A stretch of 64,000 bases of DNA from Acidimicrobiales bacterium MED-G01 (GCA_002457435.1 NTLA01000001.1:1-64000); one strand, 5' to 3'; positions 36,175 to 45,285 are shown, counted from the stretch's first letter. The notes: generated by a model from the sequence alone, not told the origin. Made by a program: numbers and translations.

Positions 36175-37818
36175 GTGACGCAAGAGCAGTGGCGAAAAGA
36201 GTATGAGGCTGGCGAAATCCGCGACCTTGATTACGAGACGATGAGCGGCCTTCCGGTAGAACCGCTTTATGCGCCCCGTGATGGAGATGTCGACGAATCG
36301 ATTGGTTGGCCCGGTCAATACCCCTATACCCGTGGAGTACACCCAAGCGGATACAGAGGCCGTCTGTGGACAATGCGGATGTTTGCAGGTTTCGGTACAC
36401 CCGAAGACACGAATACACGATTTAAGGAGATCCTCGCCGCAGGCGGGGGAGGTTTGTCGACGGCATTTGACATGCCCACACTTATGGGCCTTGACAGTGA
36501 TGACGTCCTATCAGTCGGTGAAGTAGGCCGTTGTGGGGTCGCTGTTGACACCATCGAGGATATGAGCAGCCTGTACGACGACATTGACCTGGAACAAACG
36601 ACGACCTCGATGACAATTAACGCTCCTGCTGCACCCATATGGGCAATGTTCGTAGCGAATGCCGAAGAGCAAGGAGCTGACAGAAGCAGGTTGGGTGGAA
36701 CGCTTCAAAATGACATCCTCAAGGAATATCAAGCCCAAAAAGAATGGGTTTTCCCTCCACGGCCCTCCATGCGTCTCGTCGCGGACACCATCGAATTCGC
36801 GAAAAATGAGATGCCTCGATGGAACTCCGTATCTATAAGCGGCTACCACATCAGAGAAGCAGGCTCCACAGCAGCACAGGAACTGGCTTTCACACTGGCT
36901 AATGGATTCGCGTACGTCGAAGCGGCAACCCAGCGAGGTCTGCCCGTTGATGAGTTCGCTCCAAGATTGAGTTTCTTTTTCAATGCGCATATCGATTTCT
37001 TCGAAGAAATCGCGAAATACAGAGCTGCTCGCAGAATCTGGGCGCGATGGATGAAGGACCACTACGGAGCTCAAGACCCCAAATCGATGATGCTGCGCTT
37101 CCACACTCAAACAGCGGGCGTATCCCTGACAGCACAGCAACCTGAAATAAATATTGCCCGCACAGCGATCGAAGCTCTAGCCGGCGTATTGGGCGGTACC
37201 CAGAGTTTGCACACCAACTCAATGGATGAGGCACTCGCCCTCCCGACCGAGAAAGCGGCCCGAATAGCTTTGCGCACCCAGCAAGTTCTCGCTCACGAAA
37301 CTGGGGTTACCGACGTCTTGGACCCATTAGGTGGAAGTTGGTTCGTAGAAGAACTGACCGACCAGTTAGAAGCTGAAGCAGAGACAATGTTTAGTCACAT
37401 TGCCGAAGTTGGAAGCGGATCGATGCTGGAGGGAGCGTTTGAACTAATTGACGAGGGTTGGTACCAGGGAAATATCGCTGACTCAGCCTACGAGTTCGAA
37501 AAGAAAGTGAATGCTGGTCGTCGAGTTGTCGTCGGAGTCAACGACTTTACCGAAGGCAACGAAGAAGATCAGATCGATCTTTTGAAGATTACGACAGAAG
37601 ATGAGCAACGCCAGATCAAAAACCTTCAGCAGATAAAGGCCGACCGTAACCAGGGAGCTGTCGACGAAGCTCTCGTTGCTTTGAGTCGCGCGGCGGAAAC
37701 TGACGCGAATCTGATGTTGCCATTGATCGATAGCGTCAGAACACGTGCGACCGTCGGGGAAATAATGAACACCCTCGCCGAGGTGTTCGGCCGATACCAA
37801 GAAAAGCCTTTCATCTGA
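36175..37818 (+). CDS. B12-dependent acyl-CoA mutase large (substrate-binding) subunit
   Basis: 547 aa from GTG 36175 with GGGAGAAACTT upstream. It is a methylmalonyl-CoA mutase-type TIM barrel: YPYTRGVHPSGYRGRLWTMRMFAGFG, GGLSTAFDMPTLMGLDSD, TTSMTINAPAAPIWAMFVA, SISGYHIREAGSTAAQELAFTLANG, and GVLGGTQSLHTNSMDEAL. The chain stops before the C-terminal B12-binding domain (no DxHxxG), so a separate small subunit must supply it; none is nearby. Members isomerise methylmalonyl-, isobutyryl-, ethylmalonyl- or hydroxyisobutyryl-CoA. Substrate is not decided. GYR in place of the usual TMY-R leaves the tyrosine intact. Confidence 0.88.
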   Translation: MTQEQWRKEYEAGEIRDLDYETMSGLPVEPLYAPRDGDVDESIGWPGQYPYTRGVHPSGYRGRLWTMRMFAGFGTPEDTNTRFKEILAAGGGGLSTAFDMPTLMGLDSDDVLSVGEVGRCGVAVDTIEDMSSLYDDIDLEQTTTSMTINAPAAPIWAMFVANAEEQGADRSRLGGTLQNDILKEYQAQKEWVFPPRPSMRLVADTIEFAKNEMPRWNSVSISGYHIREAGSTAAQELAFTLANGFAYVEAATQRGLPVDEFAPRLSFFFNAHIDFFEEIAKYRAARRIWARWMKDHYGAQDPKSMMLRFHTQTAGVSLTAQQPEINIARTAIEALAGVLGGTQSLHTNSMDEALALPTEKAARIALRTQQVLAHETGVTDVLDPLGGSWFVEELTDQLEAEAETMFSHIAEVGSGSMLEGAFELIDEGWYQGNIADSAYEFEKKVNAGRRVVVGVNDFTEGNEEDQIDLLKITTEDEQRQIKNLQQIKADRNQGAVDEALVALSRAAETDANLMLPLIDSVRTRATVGEIMNTLAEVFGRYQEKPFI

Positions 37819-37892
37819 ACAAGAGCGACCGTTCCGTTTGGGGTGTAAAGACGGGTAGGGTCAGAGCAGCGAAATTGGTCTACGGGGAATCG

Positions 37893-38408
37893 ATGCTGCA
37901 TTCGAAAGCACTCAAATTGCTCATAATGATGCTTTCGCTTACCGCGCTCGTAGCTGGGTGCTCTAGTGGGACCGACCAAACCCAACTTGAACGAGAGCTG
38001 CAAGACAAAGCAGGTAGCGACCTACTTCCAGTGGAACTTGGATTAGTTGACTGTCCGGAAGACGTCGTTTACACCCCCGAATCAGTGTTTATCTGCAATA
38101 GCGAAGTAGCCGGGCAGTACTACGAAATACAAGTCCGCATAATCGACGAGCAACGCCAGTATTCATACGCCCATAAGCACTATCCGCTGCAACTTGTGAA
38201 TACAGAAGCTTTGCTAGCAGATGAAGTGGCCTACGAAGTCGGCTTCGACGTGATGATTGATTGTGGTGACGACGAATACCTCGTCGCACCAATCGGAAGC
38301 ACATTCAACTGCGTAGTAACCCGAGTAGAAGGTGGCGCTCAAGCCACCATTGAGGTTCGACTTGAAAATGCAGAAGGTCGAATCAAATGGGATCTCATCC
38401 GATCTTGA
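37893..38408 (+). CDS. Lipoprotein with DUF4333-like repeats
   Basis: 171 aa from ATG 37893 (GGGGAATCG upstream). Signal peptide with lipobox: LKLLIMMLSLTALVAGC, the acylated Cys being about residue 24. Two similar Cys-containing repeats follow, VDCPEDVVYTPESVFICNS...YYEIQVRIID and IDCGDDEYLVAPIGSTFNCVV...ATIEVRLEN, as in DUF4333-type surface lipoproteins of actinobacteria. Function unknown; membrane-anchored outside. Confidence 0.75.
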   Translation: MLHSKALKLLIMMLSLTALVAGCSSGTDQTQLERELQDKAGSDLLPVELGLVDCPEDVVYTPESVFICNSEVAGQYYEIQVRIIDEQRQYSYAHKHYPLQLVNTEALLADEVAYEVGFDVMIDCGDDEYLVAPIGSTFNCVVTRVEGGAQATIEVRLENAEGRIKWDLIRS

Positions 38409-38438
38409 GTCTTTGGTAGCAACTACTCGCTCAACGTT

Positions 38439-40163
38439 ATGAACCTGTTGGATGTCGACAATATTTCTCTAGGTTTCACAGAAATAGAGTTGTTCTCCGA
38501 CCTCTCCTTCACGGTTGGAGAAAAAGACAGGCTGGCGGTATTAGGAATCAATGGGTCTGGAAAGTCAACCCTGTTAGCGACACTCGCCGGTCAAGAGATC
38601 GTGGATCAGGGAGTCATACGCCGCCGACAAAACTTATCTGTTGCCGTCTTGGCGCAACGACCCAACCTAGGGGACGGAACGGTCAGCGATGCCGTGGGTC
38701 AGAGCTGGCAAGGAAGAGCCGCAATGGACCGTGTGGGCTTAACAGGGTTATCTCAGACAAAGATTTCTGCGCTGTCGGGAGGCGAACACAAGCGAGCGGC
38801 GTTGGCGGCAGTACTTCATGATCAGGATGCTGACTTGCTGCTGCTAGATGAGCCGACGAACCACCTTGACATCGAGGGAATCGAATATCTTGAAAATGTG
38901 TTGCACGAATTTTCGGGCGGCGTCGTTTTCGTATCTCACGATCGACACCTCATCAATCGCGTAGCTACAAAGACCGTAGAGCTAACGGGCAATGGCTGTT
39001 ATGTCACAGAAGGCGGATACAAAGCACACCTTTTGGCCAAAGCTGACCGTGAGGACAAAGCGGAAAAAGATGAATCGGCGAGGCTTACGTTGGCCCGGAA
39101 AGAATTGGCATGGCTGCAACGAGGAGCTCGTGCTCGAAGGAGGAAGCCCAAATCACGACTTGCTATCGCTCATCGAACCCTTGACGTTACCCACAAAGAC
39201 GACTCCCGATCTCGTTCGCTTGCCCTAAACGAATTTGACCAGAAACGGTTAGGACGCAAAGTGGTGGACCTCGAACAGGTCGCGGTCTCGGCTGGCGGCC
39301 GGGCATTGTTCGACGACGTGACTATCAGTCTTTCATCCAACGAACGCCTCGGAGTGGTAGGTCCGAATGGTTCTGGTAAATCGACGCTTTTGAGCGTTAT
39401 TGCTGGAGTGAGAGCACCCGATGAAGGGACCGTGACCTTTGGGTCAACCGTGCGTATCGGCTACTTCGACCAGATGGGGGAGGCGCTTGATCAAGATTCG
39501 ACAGTTGAAGAGGTGATTGCAGGACCAGGTGGGCATTTGGACCACAATCAGTCTGCGTTGTTGCGTCGATTCTGGTTTGAACCGGCTACCCATCGAGCTC
39601 AAATTGGCTCTCTGTCGGGCGGAGAACAACGCCGTTTGCAGCTTTTGGGTGTTCTAGCGGCGGAGCCGAACGTTTTGCTGCTTGACGAACCCACCAACGA
39701 TCTCGATATAGACACACTGCGCGCGCTAGAAGACTGGCTCGACACTTTCGATGGTGCTTTGGTTGCGGTTACCCATGACCGGGTGTTCCTAGAACGCGTA
39801 GTGGACAACGTAGTTGCCATCGGAGCTGACGGCTTCAGGCATCTAGGCGCAGGCGAAGCCGTATGGGAACAGGCAAGACCTAAGCCAAAGATAAGTAATC
39901 GCATCAAGAAAAATCGCGTCGCGACAACTAAGTCAAGCGACCGCTCAATGTCGACTCTTCGACACTTACTCAAAGACGTTGAGTCAGAACTTCAACGGCT
40001 TTCGGACGAGCGAGATGACTATGTCGCCCGTCTCGATAACGAAAGCCTTTCACATGGGTCACGCCTCGAGATTTCAAATGGACTTGCTGTCGCCTTAGAG
40101 CAGTTAGAAGTGGCCGAGGTACGTTGGCTTGATATATCGGAGGAGATGGAGAAGCGGGCATAG
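38439..40163 (+). CDS. ABC-F family ATPase (Uup-like)
   Basis: 574 aa. Two nucleotide-binding domains: Walker A GINGSGKST and GPNGSGKST, signatures LSGGEHKRAALAAVL and LSGGEQRRLQLLGVL, Walker B LLLLDEPTNHLDIEG and LLLDEPTNDLDIDT. No membrane segments. The basic inter-domain linker GARARRRKPKSRLAIAHRTLD and C-terminal coiled coil (MSTLRHLLKDVESELQRLSDE) are Uup-type. ABC-F proteins act on ribosomes or DNA-linked repair; no antibiotic-resistance claim can be made. Confidence 0.9.
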   Translation: MNLLDVDNISLGFTEIELFSDLSFTVGEKDRLAVLGINGSGKSTLLATLAGQEIVDQGVIRRRQNLSVAVLAQRPNLGDGTVSDAVGQSWQGRAAMDRVGLTGLSQTKISALSGGEHKRAALAAVLHDQDADLLLLDEPTNHLDIEGIEYLENVLHEFSGGVVFVSHDRHLINRVATKTVELTGNGCYVTEGGYKAHLLAKADREDKAEKDESARLTLARKELAWLQRGARARRRKPKSRLAIAHRTLDVTHKDDSRSRSLALNEFDQKRLGRKVVDLEQVAVSAGGRALFDDVTISLSSNERLGVVGPNGSGKSTLLSVIAGVRAPDEGTVTFGSTVRIGYFDQMGEALDQDSTVEEVIAGPGGHLDHNQSALLRRFWFEPATHRAQIGSLSGGEQRRLQLLGVLAAEPNVLLLDEPTNDLDIDTLRALEDWLDTFDGALVAVTHDRVFLERVVDNVVAIGADGFRHLGAGEAVWEQARPKPKISNRIKKNRVATTKSSDRSMSTLRHLLKDVESELQRLSDERDDYVARLDNESLSHGSRLEISNGLAVALEQLEVAEVRWLDISEEMEKRA

Positions 40164-40185
40164 TCGTTCCGCTACTCTGCGCCAT

Positions 40186-40323
40186 ATGAACCGGCATACC
40201 CACGATTCCAGTGGAGAACTGCGACCGTTGCGTCACAGGCGACCGGTTGTTCACTGGACAGCGGTCCTCGTGTCGGCAGCCATGGTCTTAGCTGGCTTTT
40301 CTGCGCTGGTCGCTGCTCTATGA
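40186..40323 (+). CDS. 45-aa small membrane protein
   Basis: ATG 40186 (MNRHTHDSSGELRPLRHRRP) opens a basic, His/Arg-rich head followed by one helix TAVLVSAAMVLAGFSALVAAL at the C-terminus. Its stop overlaps the ATG of the GNAT gene (ATGA), which supports translation. Function unknown. Confidence 0.5.
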   Translation: MNRHTHDSSGELRPLRHRRPVVHWTAVLVSAAMVLAGFSALVAAL

Positions 40324-40745
40324 GCGAGATACAAAAAGCATCGTTTCAAGAGTTGACCTTGGAGCGTCTCTACGAGATCTTGCGCTTACGGGTTCAAGTC
40401 TTTGTCGTAGAACAGGAATGCGCATATTCCGAAATCGACAATATTGATTTCGAAGCGAATCACCTATGGATTGATGATGCTCAGGGGCTGGCTTCGTACT
40501 TGCGAGTTACAAAAGAAGACGAGGGTCGCAGAATCGGCCGCGTCGTGACACGGGCCGATGCCCGTTCTAACGGCCTGAGTCGACAACTAATCCAATACGT
40601 ATTAGCTGCAACAGAAGGCCCTTGGGTTCTTTCAGCGCAGTCGTATTTGCATGACTGGTACGACAGTTTGGGGTTTTCTCAAACCGGTTCAGAATTCATT
40701 GAAGATGGCATTCCGCATATCCCCATGCGCAAAGAAGTTGGTTAG
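40320..40745 (+). CDS. ElaA-like GNAT acetyltransferase
   Basis: 141 aa. ElaA signature YEILRLRVQVFVVEQECAYSEIDNIDFEANHLW, then GRVVTRADARSNGLSRQLIQYVL (pyrophosphate-binding loop region) and SAQSYLHDWYDSLGFSQTGSEFIEDGIPHIPM. Acceptor substrate unknown. Preceded by a 45-aa membrane ORF with ATGA overlap. Confidence 0.88.
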   Translation: MSEIQKASFQELTLERLYEILRLRVQVFVVEQECAYSEIDNIDFEANHLWIDDAQGLASYLRVTKEDEGRRIGRVVTRADARSNGLSRQLIQYVLAATEGPWVLSAQSYLHDWYDSLGFSQTGSEFIEDGIPHIPMRKEVG

Positions 40746-40762
40746 AACCAACCATCCTTTTA
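40737..40762. terminator. Hairpin with T run between convergent elaA-like and acuI-like genes
   Basis: GTTGG (40737-40741) and CCAAC (40748-40752) close a TTAGAA loop, followed by CATCCTTTTAATTAATTT. Convergent genes flank it, so it may terminate both directions. Confidence 0.45.
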
Positions 40763-40763
40763 A

Positions 40764-41747
40764 TTAATTTCGGACATCCACCACGGTTCGTCCTTGAACC
40801 TTTCCGGCAAGGATCTCTGAACCGAGATGTGGGACTTCCTCTAACCCAACCACTGTGGTCATATCTGAGAGAATTTCTCGTTGCAATAAATCGTCAAGCC
40901 TTTGCCATGCTTGAGCCCTTCTCTCGAACGGGCACATAACTGAATCGATACCCAAGAGATTGACGCCACGAAGAAGAAAGGGAATGACAGTTGTGTCGAG
41001 CCCGTTACCGCCAGCAAGTCCGCAGGCAGCGACGCTTGCCCCGTACTCCATTTCTGTTAGTACGTGAGCGAGAGTTGTGCCGCCAACGGCGTCTATGCAG
41101 CCCCCCCAACGCTCCGACGAAAGAGGCCCGGAGGCTGGCTCAGCTAACTCTTCTCGCGCTACAACTTGGCTAGCTCCCAGTTTCATTAAATAGTCACTTG
41201 TCTCAGGACGGCCAGTAGACGCGGCAACCTGATAACCCGCCTGGGAAAGAAGATGAACAGCAACGCTTCCCACACCACCGGCAGCTCCCGTTACTAGCAC
41301 CGGTTGCGAGCCAATTCCTCGGTCTTCCAGCGCCTGCATTGCCAGCATCGAGGTCAATCCTGCCGTGCCGACGCTCATTGCTTCAAGTTCCGAAATGCCC
41401 TCTGGGAGTTTTACGAGCCAATCGGCGTTCAGTCGAGCTTTTTCTGCATAACCACCCCAATGGGCTTCCCCGACGCGCCAGCCAGTCAACACCACGCGGT
41501 CGCCTTTGACATATCGATCATCGCTCGAGGCACTAACGACACCGGAAAAATCGATCCCAGGTACATGCGGATAGTCGCGAACTAAGCGGCCGACCCCGTT
41601 GAGAATCATGCCGTCCTTGTAGTTCAAGGTGCTGTACGAGACATCGACCGTGACGTTTCCGTCAGGAAGTTGATCGTCTTCCAGCTGGGTAATTTCCGAT
41701 GACACAGCCTTATCAGCCTGAGTTAGGAGCACCGCCCGGAATGTCAT
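40764..41747 (-). CDS. acuI: Acrylyl-CoA reductase/YhdH-type quinone oxidoreductase
   Basis: 327 aa MDR superfamily, zinc-free. STLNYKDGMILNG, YPHVPGIDFSGVV, DRVVLTGWRVGEAHWGGYAEKARL, VLVTGAAGGVGSVAVHLLSQAG and GINLLGIDSV-like NLLGIDSVMCPFERRAQAW are AcuI/YhdH features. AcuI reduces toxic acryloyl-CoA to propionyl-CoA, a step in DMSP degradation in marine bacteria. Propionyl-CoA links with the B12-dependent mutase nearby, an inference. YhdH of other bacteria has the same fold and weaker specificity. Confidence 0.82.
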   Translation of the reverse strand: MTFRAVLLTQADKAVSSEITQLEDDQLPDGNVTVDVSYSTLNYKDGMILNGVGRLVRDYPHVPGIDFSGVVSASSDDRYVKGDRVVLTGWRVGEAHWGGYAEKARLNADWLVKLPEGISELEAMSVGTAGLTSMLAMQALEDRGIGSQPVLVTGAAGGVGSVAVHLLSQAGYQVAASTGRPETSDYLMKLGASQVVAREELAEPASGPLSSERWGGCIDAVGGTTLAHVLTEMEYGASVAACGLAGGNGLDTTVIPFLLRGVNLLGIDSVMCPFERRAQAWQRLDDLLQREILSDMTTVVGLEEVPHLGSEILAGKVQGRTVVDVRN

Positions 41748-41859
41748 AAATCCTCACTTGCTATGGCCCCCGTAAGGGAATCGAGTCGAGCCAGGACCTT
41801 ACTCTTCTGCCGGTCATCTGTCTTATGTCGTAGGAGCAAGAAGTCTGTAAGATGGACGT

Positions 41860-42477
41860 ATGTCGGAGAGACAGATTGTCAGTGTTACCGAGGCAGCGCT
41901 CGAAAAGGTCCTCGAATTACGCGCCGGAGAAGAAGACGCAAATCAACTTGCTTTGAGGATCGAAGTCGTTGGAACCCAAGGAGTTGACTATTCCTACGAC
42001 CTCGCCTTCGAGGTTCTCGGTGAAGCGGATTCCGATGATGTCCCCACACACGTAGGTGGGGGACTAACCGTGCTGGTTCCCGGGCGAGACGCTTCGAAAC
42101 TCGAAGGGGCAACATTAGACATTCCGAGCAATGGCAACCAAGTAGGCCTAGTGCTTCGCAATCCCAACAGACCCGACCTTGGACCTAACGCAACTTTGGA
42201 ACTTTCGGGGACTATTGAAGAACAAGTCCAAGAGGTTTTGGTCAAGAGAATTAACCCGTCGATAGCTGCACATGGCGGATTTGCCGAATTAGTTCGAGTC
42301 GAAGGATCCACTGTTCTGGTCAAATTAGGTGGCGGTTGTCAAGGCTGTGGGATGGCAAACGCGACAGTTACAGCTGGAATAGAAAAAACGTTAACTGAAC
42401 TCATAGACGGCGTTGACCATGTGCTTGATATAACGGATCACACATCAGGCGAAAACCCATATTTCGCCGCTACTTAA
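41860..42477 (+). CDS. Nfu-type Fe-S scaffold protein (NifU C-terminal domain)
   Basis: 205 aa. The N-terminal half looks like a degenerate A-type (HesB) domain: VSVTEAALEKVLELRAGEEDANQLALRIEVVGTQGVDYSYDLAFE, without the usual three Cys. The C-terminal half is a NifU/Nfu domain: INPSIAAHGGFAELVRVEG and GGGCQGCGMANATVTAGIEKTL, with the CxxC that holds a bridging [4Fe-4S] cluster. This is the NfuA arrangement used for cluster delivery. Start ATG 41860 has only GGA upstream. Confidence 0.88.
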   Translation: MSERQIVSVTEAALEKVLELRAGEEDANQLALRIEVVGTQGVDYSYDLAFEVLGEADSDDVPTHVGGGLTVLVPGRDASKLEGATLDIPSNGNQVGLVLRNPNRPDLGPNATLELSGTIEEQVQEVLVKRINPSIAAHGGFAELVRVEGSTVLVKLGGGCQGCGMANATVTAGIEKTLTELIDGVDHVLDITDHTSGENPYFAAT

Positions 42478-42558
42478 TCGATAACTACCAAGACGGCATG
42501 GCGTGTCCGAAGCAGTGCCGCCTAGACTCTCTGCAGATCGGAAACTCTTGGGGGTGAT

Positions 42559-43956
42559 GTGCGAGGCATCATTGGATACGGAACCTATGTTCCTTACTAC
42601 CGGCTGGATCGGGCAAGGATTACTGCCGCTATGGGCGCGGGTGGAGGTAAAGGCCACCGCTCAGTAGCAGGGTACGACGAGGACACCACGACTATGGGTG
42701 TCGAGGCAGCACGCAATGCCCTGCGGGGAAGCTCTGTGACGCCTTCATCCATATGGTTCGCGACTGCAAACCCGGCGTATTTGGACAAAACCAATGCGAC
42801 GGCCATCCAGGCTGCCCTTGATTTACCTCAAGAGACATGGGCTGTGGATGCGGGGGGTTCAGCGCGGTCCGCAGAGGCGGCCATATCAGGGGCGCGAGGC
42901 ACTCCGGGTATTTCGATGGCAGTGGTTTCTGACCTACGAACAGGTAACCCGACGAGTAACGATGAAAGTGGTGGTGGTGACGCCGCTGCCGCTCTTCTGT
43001 TCGGAGACGATGAAGACGCGCCGGTTATTGCTCATGCAATTGGACGTGCAGCCGCTACTGGCGAATTTCTTGACCGCTACAGGCTGCCGGGGGAGAACGC
43101 AAGCAAAATTTGGGAAGAACGGTTTGGGGAACAGGCATACCTGACCTTGGCTGAAGACGCCATTGAGAGAGCTCTTAAAGAGGCAGACTTAGGGCTCGAA
43201 GATATCGACAGAGTGGTAATAGCTGGTCTCCATGCAAGAGCAGTCAGAAGTCTTTCGAGAATCGCCGGTGACAAATTGGTGGATGACTTGGCTGGGCGCA
43301 TCGGCAACCCGGGAGCTGCTCAGTTGCCGCTGCTAGTAGCGTCGGCGCTCGATACTGCGGCCCCAGGAGAGACGATCCTCTGTGTTCACCTAGCAGACGG
43401 GGCTAATGCAAGTGTTCTTCGGACTACAGATGCGATAGCCGAATACACCCCGTTCTCAAGCGTTGAATCTCAGATCGAAAATGGTAGCGACAATCTGGAC
43501 TACAACCTGTATCTAACTTGGCGGGGATTTCTCGACAGAGAATCGCCGAGACGACCCGACCCGGATCGCCCTGGCGCGCCGCCAGCGTTCCGTTCAGAGG
43601 ACTGGAAGTACGCCTTCGTAGGTTCGCGAGACCGCTCTTCTGGCGCAATTCATCTGCCACCAATGCGGGTGTCGATGGATGGTGGTGCCGTAGACGATAT
43701 GGAACGAATACGGATGGCTGACACCCCGGCCACGATCGCTACATTTACGGTCGACTACCTAGCGTTTTCTTTGTCTCCGCCCACAGTGGCTGTGGTAATC
43801 GACTTTGACGGCGGCGGCAGGTTCCAAGCTGAAATGACAGACGTAGATCCCAACGAGGTAAAAATCGGAGATCGCGTCGAGATGACTTTCCGTCGTTTGT
43901 TTACAGCGCAAGGAATACACAACTACTTCTGGAAGGCTCGCCCACTCGCTGAATGA
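42559..43956 (+). CDS. HMG-CoA synthase-like protein fused to OB-fold (DUF35) domain
   Basis: 465 aa from GTG 42559 (MRGIIGYGTYVPYYRLDR). The N-terminal two-thirds is thiolase-superfamily, HMGS/KAS-III-like (VGVEAARNAL-like, ATANPAYLDKTNATAIQAAL, ESGGGDAAAALLFGDD). The C-terminal ~110 residues look like the DUF35 OB domain (VSMDGGAVDDMERIRMADTPATIATFTV...KIGDRVEMTFRR). The nucleophile Cys position reads AVDAGGSARSAEAAI, with no Cys, so it may be a non-catalytic partner of the thiolase that follows 77 bp later. Such HMGS-like/DUF35/thiolase sets handle acyl-CoA or side-chain cleavage. Confidence 0.82.
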   Translation: MRGIIGYGTYVPYYRLDRARITAAMGAGGGKGHRSVAGYDEDTTTMGVEAARNALRGSSVTPSSIWFATANPAYLDKTNATAIQAALDLPQETWAVDAGGSARSAEAAISGARGTPGISMAVVSDLRTGNPTSNDESGGGDAAAALLFGDDEDAPVIAHAIGRAAATGEFLDRYRLPGENASKIWEERFGEQAYLTLAEDAIERALKEADLGLEDIDRVVIAGLHARAVRSLSRIAGDKLVDDLAGRIGNPGAAQLPLLVASALDTAAPGETILCVHLADGANASVLRTTDAIAEYTPFSSVESQIENGSDNLDYNLYLTWRGFLDRESPRRPDPDRPGAPPAFRSEDWKYAFVGSRDRSSGAIHLPPMRVSMDGGAVDDMERIRMADTPATIATFTVDYLAFSLSPPTVAVVIDFDGGGRFQAEMTDVDPNEVKIGDRVEMTFRRLFTAQGIHNYFWKARPLAE

Positions 43957-44032
43957 GTGGAATTGTTTAGTATCCCTGCATGGATACGCTCTTATCTACC
44001 AAACTGGTATCACACAACAAAGGAAAAGTGAC

Positions 44033-45223
44033 ATGGCCTCACATGGCATAAAGGACCAAGTCGCCATCGTCGGTATGGGCTGCACGCCCTTCGGCGAGCA
44101 CTGGGACAAAGGAGCCGACGACTTGCTCGTCGACGCAGCGCACGAGGCGTACGCCTCGGCGGGAGTAAACCAAGACGATATTGATGCTTTCTGGTTAGGA
44201 ACCATGGGATCAGGAGTGTCTGGGTTAACGCTTTCGAAGCCGCTACAAATTGACTACAAACCTGTTAGCCGTCTGGAAAATATGTGCGCGACTGGCTCGG
44301 AAGCTTTCCGAAACGCCTGTTACGCAGTTGCATCCGGCGCATACGACGTAGTTATGGCAATCGGAGTTGAGAAGCTCAAGGACAGTGGATACTCAGGTCT
44401 GACCGGTAGCAGACCACCTAGTGATGGAACTGATTCATCACTTACTGCACCGGCTACGTTCAGCCTTCTGGCACCCGCGTACGCCCACAAGAATGGTCTC
44501 GATGACGAAACCATGAAAGAGGTTCTAACTCGCATTGCCTGGAAGAATCACAAGAACGGTGCTCTCAACCCGCGAGCCCAATTTCGTAAAGAAGTAGCGA
44601 AAGAGACAATTGCAGGCTCTCCGTTGGTAGCTGGACCTTTGGGCATATTTGACTGTTCAGGTGTCAGTGATGGCTCAGCTGCGGCAGTCATAGTTCGCGC
44701 TGAAGATGCTCATCGGTACACCGACAATCCCCTGTACGTGAAGGCATTGAGTTTTTCTTCAGGGCCTGCGACTGGGGCATTGGATCCGAGCTATGACTAC
44801 ACGACTTTCCGTGAAGTTCGCGCATCAGCAGAAGAGGCTTACAAGCAGGCCGGCATTGATGACCCAAGAAGCCAAATAGCAATGGCCGAGGTACACGATT
44901 GCTTTACGCCGACCGAATTGGTGTTGATGGAAGATCTTGGGTTCGCTGACGAAGGAACCGCTTGGAAAGAGGCACTTAATGGATCCTTCGACCTCGATGG
45001 AGATTTGCCGGTAAACCCGGACGGGGGCCTGAAGAGTTTTGGTCATCCCATCGGAGCATCAGGCTTGAGAATGCTCTTTGAATGTTGGCTCCAGCTCAGA
45101 GGTGAAGCGCCACCTGAACGTCAAATCGATTCTGATAAGACACTTGGTTTGACTCACAACTTGGGTGGTCAGCCCGGCGCTTGCGTCTCATTCGTTTCAG
45201 TTGTCGGTTCTGAAATCGGCTAG
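44033..45223 (+). CDS. Thiolase family acetyl-CoA acyltransferase (SCP2/lipid type)
   Basis: 396 aa with AAAGGAAAAGTGAC before the ATG. The acyl Cys is in LENMCATGSEAFRNACYAV. EVHDCFTPTELVLMEDLGF and GGLKSFGHPIGASGLRM carry the His/Asn-type and GHP motifs, and NLGGQPGACVSFVSVVG the C-terminal loop. It belongs to the SCP-x/lipid-transfer-protein thiolases that often pair with DUF35 proteins in steroid or long-chain acyl-CoA metabolism. Next to the HMGS-like/DUF35 gene it is likely the catalytic partner. Confidence 0.87.
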   Translation: MASHGIKDQVAIVGMGCTPFGEHWDKGADDLLVDAAHEAYASAGVNQDDIDAFWLGTMGSGVSGLTLSKPLQIDYKPVSRLENMCATGSEAFRNACYAVASGAYDVVMAIGVEKLKDSGYSGLTGSRPPSDGTDSSLTAPATFSLLAPAYAHKNGLDDETMKEVLTRIAWKNHKNGALNPRAQFRKEVAKETIAGSPLVAGPLGIFDCSGVSDGSAAAVIVRAEDAHRYTDNPLYVKALSFSSGPATGALDPSYDYTTFREVRASAEEAYKQAGIDDPRSQIAMAEVHDCFTPTELVLMEDLGFADEGTAWKEALNGSFDLDGDLPVNPDGGLKSFGHPIGASGLRMLFECWLQLRGEAPPERQIDSDKTLGLTHNLGGQPGACVSFVSVVGSEIG

Positions 45224-45244
45224 AGCGAATCAAATCCGGAAATT

Positions 45245-45285
45245 CAACGACCGTTCGTTCCAGCCATGTGAATGAACGGTCGTTG
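45245..45285. repeat. 12-bp perfect inverted repeat between thiolase and dxs
   Basis: CAACGACCGTTC (45245-45256) pairs with GAACGGTCGTTG (45274-45285) across a 17-base loop. It lies between convergent genes. It has no T run, so an attenuator-like or bidirectional terminator is possible. The arms also contain a CCGTTCG-type half site like some TetR operators. Confidence 0.6.

Noticed and set aside
36511-37140. 209-aa minus-strand ORF
   Set aside because: Antisense shadow of the acyl-CoA mutase gene.
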